Positions 54,719-64,000 of a stretch of DNA of 64,000 bases are shown here, one piece after another (position 1 is the stretch's first letter; every line of letters begins with the position of its first letter). The notes beneath the pieces were generated by a model. The model saw only the letters and a list, made by a program, of their open reading frames with translations, searched no databases and was not told where the DNA came from. Source of the stretch: Nitrososphaerota archaeon (GTDB taxonomy: Archaea > Thermoproteota > Nitrososphaeria > Nitrososphaerales > Nitrosopumilaceae); NCBI GenBank assembly GCA_005877205.1, contig VBPL01000035.1, positions 1 to 64,000 of the forward strand, written 5' to 3'. Made by a program: the position numbers and the translations under genes.

Positions 54719-55534
54719 TCAAGAAGACGATATTCTCTTAAGCCAATCTGAGTCTTGAGGTTCTTCTTCGCCATCAGCTCCGATGGCAACCGGCTTGGGT
54801 GCTGATGATGGGGGGTTGCTATTACCAACTCCTTCGCCAGCTGTTACTGGAGTCTTGGGCTGGGAAGTTGAATTTTCTACCTTGCCTAGGTATGAAACGG
54901 CGGCTGAATGAACATCTTTTGGACTTTGTGCTTGGTCCAGATTCTCAACTGAAAGATCGGTGATGCGCCGTTGAATGCTTGCTATCTCTGACCTTTCATG
55001 CTCTATGTGCTCGATTATCTCGACCGTATGAGTCTTGACTGATTCGTACTTGGCATCGGATATTTCGTTGCTTTTGTTTTGCAACTTGGCATCAAATCTT
55101 AGCATTCTGATTGATTTTAGTTGGCCGTCAAGCTCAGCCAGTCTTTGTTCTAGTTTGTCTTTGATCTGTTTTTCGCTCTCATCAAGAGTTAGCAGCTTTG
55201 TCTTGTATTTTTCATGGATCAATTCAGCATCCTCCTTCATGTCGTCGTTTTCAGATACGATGTCTATCAGTGCACGAATTCTGCGTAATGTAAGGCCCTT
55301 CTCTCGCAACAATCGCTGTGCATCTAATCTCCATCGAGGAATGAAAATTACAAATGCTCCCTGAACGACTAGTTGCTCAAACGGGATTTGTTTTAGTCCT
55401 TCGGAACCACAATCAACACCGACGGTTTGTACACTGCCGTCTATATCGGTTATAGTGCCTATGACCTTACCAATGTAGGTGCCGTACATGTCTTTGACTT
55501 GCTTGCCGATAAACTCGATCTCTTCCTTGCTCAT
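54719..55534 (-). CDS. cdvA: CdvA cell division protein
   Basis: Archaeal ESCRT division protein that recruits CdvB to the division site. N-terminal PRC-barrel (FIGKQVKDMYGTYIGKVIGT ... FVIFIPRWRLD), a long coiled coil (~95-195) and a flexible Ser/Pro/Gly tail ending SDWLKRISSS, which resembles the short C-terminal peptide that binds the ESCRT-III protein CdvB. 271 residues, slightly longer than crenarchaeal CdvA. cdvB and cdvC are not in this window, so the genes are dispersed as known for thaumarchaea. Confidence 0.87.
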   Translation of the reverse strand: MSKEEIEFIGKQVKDMYGTYIGKVIGTITDIDGSVQTVGVDCGSEGLKQIPFEQLVVQGAFVIFIPRWRLDAQRLLREKGLTLRRIRALIDIVSENDDMKEDAELIHEKYKTKLLTLDESEKQIKDKLEQRLAELDGQLKSIRMLRFDAKLQNKSNEISDAKYESVKTHTVEIIEHIEHERSEIASIQRRITDLSVENLDQAQSPKDVHSAAVSYLGKVENSTSQPKTPVTAGEGVGNSNPPSSAPKPVAIGADGEEEPQDSDWLKRISSS

Positions 55535-55674
55535 TGGGTACAGGTTTTGAATTTGATATAATCAGCAAAGTGTTAACAAGCTTTCTAGTTTTTGTAAGAT
55601 CATTTTAGCTAGTTTTGGGGCATTTTTCCACAATTTAGCAATTTTAAAATCGCTAATTTAGTAATGGTCCAATA

Positions 55675-55953
55675 ATGATTACAAAAGAAGAGCTAGACGA
55701 AATACTACATTTCGTGTCAAAAAGGTGGATAGACATGAGCCGCGATCAGAACCATAAAGCCTTTGAAAACATGCCGACTGATTTCTGGATGAACACCATG
55801 GGTGGAATTGCAGGAGAAGGAAGATGGATTACAACTTTGATGTACACCGAAGATTCCAAGGAAGCAGAGTCTTTCAAAGAAGTCTTGTTACGATGGCAGT
55901 CGCGACGAAGCATGCAAGGACAATCAGATCTGATCTCGATTGAAAAAAAGTAG
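55675..55953 (+). CDS. Conserved hypothetical protein
   Basis: 92-residue soluble protein (EELDEILHFVSKRWIDMSRD ... GEGRWITTLMYTEDSKEAES) with several Trp. No family recognised. An ATTTTAAAATC TATA box lies ~29 nt before ATG 55675. It precedes the ThyX-like gene by 29 bp, possibly in one transcript, though that gene has its own TATA box. Confidence 0.65.
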   Translation: MITKEELDEILHFVSKRWIDMSRDQNHKAFENMPTDFWMNTMGGIAGEGRWITTLMYTEDSKEAESFKEVLLRWQSRRSMQGQSDLISIEKK

Positions 55954-55982
55954 ATTATTTATAATTGAACTGCTTTCCAATC

Positions 55983-57602
55983 GTGTTGTCTGAATTTTCA
56001 GAATCTGAAAAAGAAATTCTTCTAAAGCACTTTTCCAACGTAGATGGTTCTGTCTTTGCTGTTATGACACCAAGACAAGTAGACAGGGGAGCTCTGATGT
56101 CAAGATATTCCAGAACTGACAAGAGCATGCGGAGAATATTTCTTGATGAATTTTTACAAAATCAAAATCGTGGCGAAGAGTTTTACAACAAAGTATTGCT
56201 TGAATACGGCGATGACTCTGTTGCAGAGCTTGGTGAAGCGCAAATCGCTATCGAAGGACTATCAAATATTGCGGTAAAAAAAATTGAAGACAGAAGAATT
56301 GGATTATCATATCTTGAAAAGTCATCACGATACGTAGCATGGGACAAAAAAGTAAACGGGCAATACAAGTTTCACAGGGAACAGGACATCATGAATTCAA
56401 AATATGCTGACATGTATCTAGAATCATGCAACTTGGATTTTGATGTATACTCTAGAAATATATCTCCAATGATATCATTTATCCAAGAAAGGGAACCCAT
56501 CGGTAACCAAAAGTTCAGAGACTCTACTGGTGTTGAAGTTTTTTTTTCACGTCTTAGAACTAAAGACGACATAAAATCCGCTACTCGAATCTATAACGCT
56601 ACCATAAAGGCAAAAGCACTTGATACCTTACGAGGGATCCTTCCTGCCTCTACTCTCACAAACGTAGGCATAACAGGAAACGGAAGGGCCTTTGAGTACC
56701 TTCTCACGATACTATATGCCTCAAGTTTACAGGAGGAGCGCGAACTTGCTCATAAAATACACCAAGAACTTGATAGTGTCATCAAGTCCTTTGTAAAGCG
56801 AGCCGATGACAAGCATGGCAGAGCCTTGCAAAAGTACCTAAACGATACCAGGAAGAGTTCGACTCTTCTTGGTAAGAAATATGTAAAACCAAAGAGCAAG
56901 CGAAATTTCCTAGTAGAACTTGTTGATTACGAATCAGAAAAAAGAGCAGAAGAAAAGATAATTTCTGCATTACTTTATGAACAGTCGCCTGGAGTCTCAT
57001 ACCGGGATATAATTTCTGGCATCAAGAAGATGAATTCTATTACAAGAAGGAAGATCATAAAGATCTTTTCTAATATAAGACAAAATAGGCGGCACAGACC
57101 ACCACGTGCCTTTGAAATGACTGAATACACGTTTGATCTTCTAACTAACTTTGGAATGTTTCGCGATCTTCACAGACACCGTGTCTTGACACTAGAAAGA
57201 CAACTGCTTACAGCAGATCACGGATTTTGTATCCCAGAAGAGATATCAGCACTTGGTATAAGAAAAGATTTCCAGGATTGTATGTACAAGTCAAAAGAAA
57301 CATTTGATTTGCTGCAAAAAAAGATGCCAGAGCAAGCCCAGTATGTGGTAAACTTTGCTTACAATTATCCATATTTTATTAAATTAAATCTTAGGGAGGC
57401 AACCCATTTAATTGAGCTACGAACTGTTCCACAGGGACACCCCGATTACAGAAAGGTAGCACAGGAGATGTTTATATCAATAAAAAAAATTCATCCAAAC
57501 TTATCTAATATAATCAAGTTTGTTGATCTAAAACAATACAAGCTTGAAAGACTAGAATCTGAAAAGAAAATAGAAGAAAAACGCAAGAATCTACAACACT
57601 AG
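55983..57602 (+). CDS. Duplicated ThyX-like protein (fused FAD-dependent thymidylate synthase domains)
   Basis: About 539 residues from GTG 55983, which lies ~24 nt after the TTATTTATAATT box at 55954-55965; in-frame TTG 55965 is inside the box. Two ThyX-like domains are fused. The N domain has [14 protein letters not shown] (matching the S..S.RY part of RHRxxSxxxxSxRY) and [20 protein letters not shown]. The C domain has [15 protein letters not shown] (the RHR part only) and [20 protein letters not shown]. Each half thus keeps a different piece of the signature. ThyX makes dTMP from dUMP with FAD and methylene-folate; whether this fusion does so is unproven. Confidence 0.8.
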   Translation: MLSEFSESEKEILLKHFSNVDGSVFAVMTPRQVDRGALMSRYSRTDKSMRRIFLDEFLQNQNRGEEFYNKVLLEYGDDSVAELGEAQIAIEGLSNIAVKKIEDRRIGLSYLEKSSRYVAWDKKVNGQYKFHREQDIMNSKYADMYLESCNLDFDVYSRNISPMISFIQEREPIGNQKFRDSTGVEVFFSRLRTKDDIKSATRIYNATIKAKALDTLRGILPASTLTNVGITGNGRAFEYLLTILYASSLQEERELAHKIHQELDSVIKSFVKRADDKHGRALQKYLNDTRKSSTLLGKKYVKPKSKRNFLVELVDYESEKRAEEKIISALLYEQSPGVSYRDIISGIKKMNSITRRKIIKIFSNIRQNRRHRPPRAFEMTEYTFDLLTNFGMFRDLHRHRVLTLERQLLTADHGFCIPEEISALGIRKDFQDCMYKSKETFDLLQKKMPEQAQYVVNFAYNYPYFIKLNLREATHLIELRTVPQGHPDYRKVAQEMFISIKKIHPNLSNIIKFVDLKQYKLERLESEKKIEEKRKNLQH

Positions 57603-57629
57603 TTTGTTTTTAGTAAGGGAAAAATATTT

Positions 57630-57869
57630 TTATGGGAGTGCTATAATGCAGTTTCCTACGCCTACATGGAAGTATTTAGGAACGTTTAGGTGTTGTAAAA
57701 TACAGTTTGCAATAGGAACTGGAACCCCAGTGCCAACAGTCTTTAGACCACTTTTATGTGAGTTATCTGTCACCGCAAAGACGTTCTGAGCTGCTAGTGC
57801 CGAGCCTACAACTAATACAACTAGAATTGTAGCTAATATACCACCAATCGTCTTTTGTGCTGCAGCCAT
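57630..57869 (-). CDS. Small exported protein
   Basis: About 79 residues from ATG 57869 (MAAAQKTIGGILATILVVLV). A signal peptide or anchor ends near ALAAQNVFA; the mature part is short with two Cys (IANCILQHL, GVGNCIIALP) that could pair. A CTAATATC TATA-like box lies 22-28 nt upstream. The frame opens earlier (57923), but the ATG gives the cleaner signal peptide. No family recognised. Confidence 0.6.
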   Translation of the reverse strand: MAAAQKTIGGILATILVVLVVGSALAAQNVFAVTDNSHKSGLKTVGTGVPVPIANCILQHLNVPKYFHVGVGNCIIALP

Positions 57870-57989
57870 ACCAATACCCCAAGTAGTTGATATTAGACGA
57901 TCTATTAAAATATATTTTTTCAAAAATGGAAATTACAATAAATACTATATAGGTAAAAAATCAAAATTTTGATTCGACAAAAGACCAAG

Positions 57990-58757
57990 TCAAGAGTGGG
58001 TTACAAGTGAATATACAAACGACGCCGCAATTATTCCGCCTGCCAAAGATGGACCAGCCCAGCTAGGAAATATCTGTGCGTTGTTGACTAGTTCGTACGA
58101 CGAGATAAAAGCTACTACGACAGCACAGCCACTTAATCCATACGAAATATTTCTGAATATTTTTTTATGAAAAATTTTTGAAAAGACAGAACGTAGTGCT
58201 ACACTATCAAGAGTGTCTAGCGATATCATACCTAGCGCAAAAAAACTTGCTAATACCAGCGCTGCCTGCAGCCCAAGTGTTACTGATGCAACAACTGACA
58301 TTGTAATTGTTGATATCTGAGTCGCAGTATCAAACCCGAATCCAAAAACCATTCCTGTAATAAATGACGACCTAAACGGACCAAGAAAAGATATTCTGTG
58401 TAACACTTTATTGGCCAGTATGACAGAGCCTGTCTTGCCCCATTTTTTCATGGTAAGAACGTTAATGACACCTATTGCTCCAAGTGATATTATTCCAATT
58501 ATTCCACCCCAAAACGCGATATATCCTGTACTGGTTATACTGCCTGCAATTGCTATGATAAATATCATCTGAAATAATACTGATACCATGTGTCCTGTAC
58601 TAAATGCCGTTCCAAGCCACCTTGAGTGTTGCTTGATACGATACATCCGAACAAGACTATCAATGGCTGTAACATGATCGATATCAAGGGCATGTCTTAG
58701 GCCAAGGAGAACCACTCCAGGAATTGCTATTACAACAAAAGCCCAGATGTTTTCCAT
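57990..58757 (-). CDS. Nickel/cobalt permease, NiCoT family
   Basis: 255-residue integral membrane transporter. Signature motifs: LGLRHALDIDHVTAID (RHAxDxDH), FSTGHMVSVLF and GFGFDTATQIS. About eight hydrophobic segments. Secondary uptake of Ni2+ or Co2+; cobalt for cobalamin or nickel for urease are possible uses, and no such gene is adjacent to decide. Confidence 0.87.
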   Translation of the reverse strand: MENIWAFVVIAIPGVVLLGLRHALDIDHVTAIDSLVRMYRIKQHSRWLGTAFSTGHMVSVLFQMIFIIAIAGSITSTGYIAFWGGIIGIISLGAIGVINVLTMKKWGKTGSVILANKVLHRISFLGPFRSSFITGMVFGFGFDTATQISTITMSVVASVTLGLQAALVLASFFALGMISLDTLDSVALRSVFSKIFHKKIFRNISYGLSGCAVVVAFISSYELVNNAQIFPSWAGPSLAGGIIAASFVYSLVTHS

Positions 58758-58850
58758 TTTAAAATTCTCGTTTTTTGTGATATCTACTTGTATTTATTTT
58801 TGGTTCTGTTAGATTCTAGCTTAGATATTTAGGCGTCCTGGGAATTATTT

Positions 58851-58893
58851 CTATGGAGTTATCTCTCTGACACTCATCTTTTTCAAAAGAAGT
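58851..58893 (-). other. Vestigial 3' end of an exoprotein module
   Basis: Downstream of the large exoprotein's stop, the minus strand reads [13 protein letters not shown] followed by TAG 58851-58853. The same peptide ([10 protein letters not shown]) ends a module inside the large gene near 61085-61115, and the DNA matches for about 20 bases. There is no start or intact frame upstream, so it is a leftover gene end. Confidence 0.5.
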
Positions 58894-58924
58894 CATGGTA
58901 TGATGTACCACAATATCAATTTGA

Positions 58925-61900
58925 TTAAGGTATAGTGCAGGTAGATGAGCAGCTTCCAGATGGATTGATGCCTGTCATGGCAGTGTAGTGTGCATCGATT
59001 TGGTTCTGGGTTAGCAGATAGTTGTAAATTGCAATCTTACCTATCGCGCCCTCAAACCATGAGTCAAGTGCCATACTTCCTATATTTAGAGGGGAACTGC
59101 CTGCCTTTGGCACAACATGATACTGGCTCATGCAGCCAGTTGAACCGTGTGCAGCGTGATCCCATAACACACCATCGACCCATATGTTAATACTGCCAGG
59201 CTCTGGGCCATAATTTATGCAGTCGGATGGCTGGCTCTTTGTCGTATACTCTACAACCACATGGTACCAATGTACTGCCTGTATAACACCTGTGGCACTA
59301 GGCTGCCAATCTGCTGCTGAGCCAAGCCCTGCTGATGGGTTAAACACGTATCCGGAGAGTCTGTCAAAACGGTTTTGTGGAGTCTGTGCGTTGTACATAC
59401 GTGCCTCCCATTCACATGAAGGAGAATAGTTTTGGCATTTTCCCATCCAATCTACATATTGATCACTATTTGCAACGTTTGGCATCTGGAGCACATCTGG
59501 TCGAATCCATCCTTCCCATGTCAGACTGCCTGTAGTGGGAATAGAAAATGCTGAACTTGAGGGCACTGTAGCGTATTGGGAGTTGCCGTTAAAGTCTGCT
59601 GCCTTGTCTCCATTGGGGAGTAAAACTAAGGTCGGTGTTCCACCTTTGTATGCGGCATTATGGCCATTTCCTGTCAGATCTGTCTGGGTACCGCTCCCTG
59701 GAGTATCCATGGCAAGTAACATTACAGGATTATCATTTAGTATGGTCTGAGTATAGCTGCTAGCTGTCGATGTTGATATATTAATGGTATAGGACTGGGA
59801 CACTACTGTTCCAACATTTCCAGCAGTATCCTTTCCAAAGAACTTCAGTGTGGTACTGGTTCCAATCGATATTGGGCTAGAATAGATAGTGCTAGATGTA
59901 GTAGGTGTGGAACCATCTGTGGTATAGTATATGGTACTAGGTTCTGATGCAGTAAGTGTTACGGATTGTGCTGATGTATATGTACCTGATACAGGTGATG
60001 CTGATACAGTTGGAGGTGTAGTATCAGTGACTGTTGTAGATGATGTAGAGGCTGTTGTCATAGCTGTGTAATGGTTTGAGATCTGCGAAGCACTTAGTGC
60101 ATAGTTATAAACAGCCACTTTGCCGACCGCACCTTCAAACCAACTATTGCCATCACGGGTTCCGATGTTAAATGGCGCAGATGTTGCCTGTGGAATCACA
60201 TTGTACTGGTCCAAGGGGACAGTTTCGCGAAGAACACCGTTTTTGTAAATTGAGATGTATCCAGTGGGATATGCTGATGATTTATCCCGCATGTTAATGA
60301 CATCAGTAACATGCATCCACTGGGAAACTTGGACAGTATCCTGGAAATAGGAGCCTGATCCTGAACCACCTGATATGTTCCATGCATAATCAGAGATGCG
60401 GTTTGGTCTGTTTGCAGTATTATCCAAGTTGTACATGCGGTTTGCATACTCGTAACCATTAGTTGGGTTACCCTTGCCAACCCAGTAAACATAACCTTCA
60501 GCGGTATAATGTGGAAATTGTAATGTATCAGGTCTAATCCATGATTCTATCGTTATGATTCCAGTTGTCGGCACAGAAAGCACTGACGAGCTTGATACTG
60601 AGACATATTGAGTAGCGCCGTTAAAGTCTGCGACCTTTTCTCCGTTAGGCAGAGAAACCAAGACTGGTGTCCCTCCCTTATACGCGCCGTTGTGGAAGTT
60701 GCCAGTCAGGTCCAGCTGAGTTCCAGCACTTGGTGTATCCATAGCAAGAAACATTACAGGATGGTCGTTCAATATGACTTGATTGTAGCTACTAGTCTTT
60801 GTTGATATATTAATGGTATAGGACTGGGACACTACATTTCCGGAATTACCAGCTGTATCTTTTGCAAAGTATTTTAATGTAGTACTGGTACTGATCGAAA
60901 TTCCTGAAATCGGTGATGGACCACTTGTACTTGATGTTGTCGGAGTGGAGCCATCTGTTGTATAGTATATTGTACTAGGTTCTGATGCAGTAAGTGTAAC
61001 TGACTGTGCTGATGTATATGTACCTGATACTGGTGATGCAGATACTGTTGGAGGTGTAGTATCAATAACTGTTGTAGATGTTGTAGAGGCTGTTATCTCT
61101 CTGACACTCATTTTCTTGTATATCAGACCGTTTGTTCCAACATTATCGCTTCTCCAGTATACAGAGATATTTGGTTTGCCTGATTCTGATCCCAGTCTGT
61201 TGTTGTCATTGGTTAGCTTGAGTGCTGGATCTATACCAGACGCGCACGCTACTCCACCAACGCCAAAGTTACTGCCAGTATCAATCAATTCGTTTACCTT
61301 TGTCCATGTACCGCCGTTTGCGCCATCTGTACTATCGTACCACAGTTCCAGTTTGACATTGCCGTCTGCCACGTCATAAACTACTAGTTTGTATCCTATC
61401 CATACATTATATGGTAGAGTACTTCCAAAGAAGGCCTTGTTTGATACAGCAACTGAATTAGGATGGCTTGTTTCTTTCTCAAAGTCAATGTGTCCGTCGT
61501 ATCTCATTCTTGCGTCTATGCCTCTTGTATCACATAGATTGGTGAGCTCATTTCCGGTTGTTCCGTGGTTTGTCCTTGCAACACCTTCTATACCACCCCA
61601 TGGTGTGCTACTGTCTGATATTCTCATTGCATATACTGTCATCTCTACGTTGTGCCAGCTATTTGCTATATTCAGTGTTGGATCATGGATATACATTCTT
61701 GGCACTGGACCTGATATCTTGAACAAACCATTTCCATCAACGCTAAATGTTGCATCTCCGTGATTTGCATCAAACCATGGGTCTACTGGATCCACTCCTG
61801 TGAAAGTTCTTGCTATACCATTATTCCATGTAGAGTCCCATTCTTTACCACCTGATATTGTTGGGTAGAGCTCCTTTACGCCTAGTGGGTCCAATCCGGT

Positions 61901-64000
61901 AGATGTTGTAGTTGTTGTAGTAGATATGGTATAAGTTGCTGTCACTACAGTTCCAATGTTTCCAGCTGTATCTTTTGCAAAGAACTTTAGTGTAGTAGTA
62001 GTTGATATTGATACAGGACTAGAATATACAGTACTGGATATAGTAGGTGTGGAACCGTCTGTGGTATAGTATATGGTACTAGGCTCTGATGCAGTAAGTG
62101 TAACAGATTGTGCTGAGGTATAGGTACTTGATACTGGTGATGCTGATACAGTTGGTGGTGTAGTATCAATTGTATAGCTTGCTGTTACTACAGTTCCAAT
62201 GTTTCCAGCTGTATCTTTTGCAAAGTATTTTAGTGTAGTACTGGTACTGATTGAAATTCCTGAAACTGGTGATGGACCACTGGTACTTGATGTAGTAGGT
62301 GTTGTACCATCTTTTGTATAGTATATTGTAGCTGGCTCTGATGCAGTAAGTGTTACAGATTGTGCTGAGGTATAGGTACTTGATACTGGTGATGCTGATA
62401 CTGTTGGAGGAGTTGTATCAGTTATCAGATTAATTGTATAGCTTGCTGTTACTACAGTTCCAATGTTTCCAGCTGTATCTTTTGCAAAGAACTTTAGTGT
62501 ACTAGTAGTTGATATTGATACAGGACTAGAATATACTGGACTGGATATAGTAGGTGTGGAACCGTCTGTGGTATAGTATATGGTACTAGGCTCGGATGCA
62601 GTAAGTGTAATAGATTGTGTTGAGGTATAGGTACCTGATACTGGTGATGCTGATACAGTTGGTGGTGTAGTATCAATTGTATAGCTTGCTGTTACTGTAT
62701 TTCCGGAATTGCCAGCTGTATCTTTTGCAAAGTATTTTAGTGTAGTACTGGTACTGATTGAAATTCCTGAAACTGGTGATGGACCACTGGTACTGGATAT
62801 AGTAGGTGTGGAGCCGTCTGTGGTATAGTATATGGTACTAGGCTCTGATGCAGTAAGTGTTACAGATTGTGCTGAGGTATAGGTACCTGATACTGGTGAT
62901 GCTGATACCGTTGGAGGTGTAGTATCAGTAGGTGTTGTGCTAAAAGTCTTGACGTTTATCTCGCTGATACTCGCCCAATTATTTGCAGTGTTGCCGTTAA
63001 CAGTTATCATGACATATCTTGCAGGTGTATCAGCAAAGTTATAGCTCTCAAAAGATGCGGTCGTTCCGCTGCTTGTTCCGGAATAGACATTGGTGAAAGT
63101 GGTACCGTCTATAGAAGTTGATATGATAAAGTTGCTAGAACGCTTGTCTCCATGATACCAAGCTATATCTACACTACAGACAGTCTGCTGGGTACCAAGA
63201 TCAAGCTTTATCCATGACCCTACTGCAAGATTTGACCAGCGCGTAGCAAGATTTCCGTCTATAGCATTTTGTGGTACGTTTCCATCACTTCCGATTGCAG
63301 TAACTGCTACAATAGGAGAATTCTGACAACTAGAAGATGATGTAGTTGTTGATGTTGATATATTAATGGTATAGGACTGGGACACTACATTTCCGGAATT
63401 ACCAGCTGTATCTTTTGCAAAGTATTTTAATGTAGTACTAGTACTGATTGAAATTCCTGAGACTAGTGATGGACCATTGGTACTAGATGTCGTCGGAGTG
63501 GAGCCGTCTGTGGTATAGTATATTGTACTAGGTTCTGATGCAGTAAGTGTAACAGATTGTGCCGAGGTATAGGTACCTGATACTGGTGAAGCTGTCACCG
63601 TCGGAGGAGTTGTATCAGTTATCAGATTAATTGTATAGCTTGCTGTCACTACAGTTCCAATGTTTCCAGCTGTATCTTTTGCAAAGAACTTTAGTGCAGT
63701 AGTAGTTGATATTGATACAGGACTAGAATATACTGGACTAGATGTTGTTGGCGTGGAACCATCTGTTGTATAGTATATGGTACTAGGTTCTGATGCGGTA
63801 AGTGTAATAGATTGTGTTGAGGTATAGGTACCTGATACCGGTGATGCTGATACAGTTGGTGGTGTAGTATCAGTTATGGCAGGTGATGTAGATATAGTAT
63901 GCAATGTTAAACTCATCGTTAGGTCCGCACCTGAAACATCATTCCAGGTGTTGTTATTGTAATAAGTAAGATATGAATTCATACCATCAAACGCGTTATA
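58925..64000 (-). CDS. Very large modular surface/exoprotein, 5'-truncated at right edge
   Basis: At least 1,690 residues; the frame is open to the window edge (the first ATG inside, 63982, is internal). Eight Ig-like/chitobiase-C-terminal-type repeats of ~85 residues ([18 protein letters not shown] ... [12 protein letters not shown] ... FAKDTAGN) alternate with other modules: an F5/8 type C (discoidin-like) domain at ~62935-63330, a jelly-roll-like domain of unknown family at ~61090-61900, and two LamG-like domains at ~60055-60790 and 58925-59760. The make-up suggests binding to glycans or surfaces outside the cell. No anchor is visible at the C terminus. Signal peptide, if any, lies beyond the window. 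Confidence 0.88.
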   Translation of the reverse strand, partial: YNAFDGMNSYLTYYNNNTWNDVSGADLTMSLTLHTISTSPAITDTTPPTVSASPVSGTYTSTQSITLTASEPSTIYYTTDGSTPTTSSPVYSSPVSISTTTALKFFAKDTAGNIGTVVTASYTINLITDTTPPTVTASPVSGTYTSAQSVTLTASEPSTIYYTTDGSTPTTSSTNGPSLVSGISISTSTTLKYFAKDTAGNSGNVVSQSYTINISTSTTTSSSSCQNSPIVAVTAIGSDGNVPQNAIDGNLATRWSNLAVGSWIKLDLGTQQTVCSVDIAWYHGDKRSSNFIISTSIDGTTFTNVYSGTSSGTTASFESYNFADTPARYVMITVNGNTANNWASISEINVKTFSTTPTDTTPPTVSASPVSGTYTSAQSVTLTASEPSTIYYTTDGSTPTISSTSGPSPVSGISISTSTTLKYFAKDTAGNSGNTVTASYTIDTTPPTVSASPVSGTYTSTQSITLTASEPSTIYYTTDGSTPTISSPVYSSPVSISTTSTLKFFAKDTAGNIGTVVTASYTINLITDTTPPTVSASPVSSTYTSAQSVTLTASEPATIYYTKDGTTPTTSSTSGPSPVSGISISTSTTLKYFAKDTAGNIGTVVTASYTIDTTPPTVSASPVSSTYTSAQSVTLTASEPSTIYYTTDGSTPTISSTVYSSPVSISTTTTLKFFAKDTAGNIGTVVTATYTISTTTTTTSTGLDPLGVKELYPTISGGKEWDSTWNNGIARTFTGVDPVDPWFDANHGDATFSVDGNGLFKISGPVPRMYIHDPTLNIANSWHNVEMTVYAMRISDSSTPWGGIEGVARTNHGTTGNELTNLCDTRGIDARMRYDGHIDFEKETSHPNSVAVSNKAFFGSTLPYNVWIGYKLVVYDVADGNVKLELWYDSTDGANGGTWTKVNELIDTGSNFGVGGVACASGIDPALKLTNDNNRLGSESGKPNISVYWRSDNVGTNGLIYKKMSVREITASTTSTTVIDTTPPTVSASPVSGTYTSAQSVTLTASEPSTIYYTTDGSTPTTSSTSGPSPISGISISTSTTLKYFAKDTAGNSGNVVSQSYTINISTKTSSYNQVILNDHPVMFLAMDTPSAGTQLDLTGNFHNGAYKGGTPVLVSLPNGEKVADFNGATQYVSVSSSSVLSVPTTGIITIESWIRPDTLQFPHYTAEGYVYWVGKGNPTNGYEYANRMYNLDNTANRPNRISDYAWNISGGSGSGSYFQDTVQVSQWMHVTDVINMRDKSSAYPTGYISIYKNGVLRETVPLDQYNVIPQATSAPFNIGTRDGNSWFEGAVGKVAVYNYALSASQISNHYTAMTTASTSSTTVTDTTPPTVSASPVSGTYTSAQSVTLTASEPSTIYYTTDGSTPTTSSTIYSSPISIGTSTTLKFFGKDTAGNVGTVVSQSYTINISTSTASSYTQTILNDNPVMLLAMDTPGSGTQTDLTGNGHNAAYKGGTPTLVLLPNGDKAADFNGNSQYATVPSSSAFSIPTTGSLTWEGWIRPDVLQMPNVANSDQYVDWMGKCQNYSPSCEWEARMYNAQTPQNRFDRLSGYVFNPSAGLGSAADWQPSATGVIQAVHWYHVVVEYTTKSQPSDCINYGPEPGSINIWVDGVLWDHAAHGSTGCMSQYHVVPKAGSSPLNIGSMALDSWFEGAIGKIAIYNYLLTQNQIDAHYTAMTGINPSGSCSSTCTIP
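61915..62935. repeat. Four tandem Ig-like repeat units
   Basis: Four consecutive ~250-bp units, each encoding [11 protein letters not shown](G/S)TYTS to TASYTI. Unit boundaries fall near 62170, 62425 and 62675. Two alternating subtypes are visible ([10 protein letters not shown] and [11 protein letters not shown]), suggesting duplication of a two-unit block. Confidence 0.85.
63345..63890. repeat. Two further Ig-like repeat units
   Basis: Two more units of the same ~250-bp repeat, one of each subtype, upstream of the discoidin-like module. Single copies also occur at ~59775-60030 and ~60800-61060, giving eight in the window. Confidence 0.85.

Noticed and set aside
61987-62676. Short minus-strand frames rich in His/Gln/Leu
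   Set aside because: Out-of-frame readings of the Ig-like repeats in the large exoprotein; their similarity only mirrors the DNA repeat.

Overview
The window is archaeal chromosome from an ammonia-oxidising-archaeon-type lineage (Thaumarchaeota/Nitrososphaerota, probably the Nitrosopumilales/Nitrosotalea side). The sequence is AT-rich and gene-dense. It carries archaeal RNA polymerase subunit RpoK, ribosomal protein eS25, Alba, an ATP-dependent DNA ligase, the archaeal tRNA-splicing endonuclease, a proteasome beta subunit, CdvA (ESCRT-type cell division), CofE (coenzyme F420), a Thi4-type thiazole synthase and AMP-forming acetyl-CoA synthetase. TATA-like boxes commonly lie about 25-27 nt before the start codon, so many genes look leaderless, and GTG and TTG starts are frequent. 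I see no rRNA, tRNA, CRISPR array, transposase or phage gene.

Layout. 1-1982: left-truncated secreted S53 (sedolisin) protease with FN3 repeats, broken by a frameshift. 2-9 kb: a decayed ORF, then HTH regulator, Alba, rpoK, a cyclophilin-like protein, eS25, DNA ligase, DUF47/PhoU-like, endA and two small conserved genes behind a palindromic promoter. 9-15 kb: double SDR plus MaoC pair, TauE/SafE permease, homoserine dehydrogenase with a PUA protein, and a proteasome beta subunit with Ala at the Thr1 position. 15-22 kb: a minus-strand operon pgp-argS-(58-aa membrane protein)-trmI-nnrD-M20 peptidase. 22-26.6 kb: DRG GTPase, a zinc ribbon, a 39-aa Arg/Lys-rich protein, a cytoplasmic-looking collagen-like protein and a TPR protein. 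26.6-40 kb: sulfur metabolism in two clusters (rhodanese + siroheme reductase; cysteine synthase + TusA beside thioredoxin reductase), inositol phosphate synthase, Thi4, a response regulator/kinase pair, PHP, CofE and a HAD phosphatase. 40-58 kb: proS, a winged-helix regulator, a cupredoxin-like protein lacking copper ligands, a collagen-linker HtrA protease, two DNA glycosylases, TldD, a kinase/Hpt/receiver cluster, a PIN-ATPase-KH protein, DUF192, acs, cdvA and a duplicated ThyX. 58-64 kb: a Ni/Co permease and a very large repeat-built exoprotein running off the right edge.

Small genes added by direct reading are 18936-19112, 23137-23313, 23428-23547, 32113-32268 and 34380-34544. The broken frames near 1660, 2260 and 35100-35197, and possibly the htrA start, are either real decay or indel errors in this assembly. 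The best leads for something new are the collagen-like protein, the 39-aa basic protein beside a zinc ribbon, the fused ThyX with complementary half-motifs, the copper-ligand-less cupredoxin, the Ala1 proteasome subunit and the palindrome-wrapped TATA box at 8894-8917.
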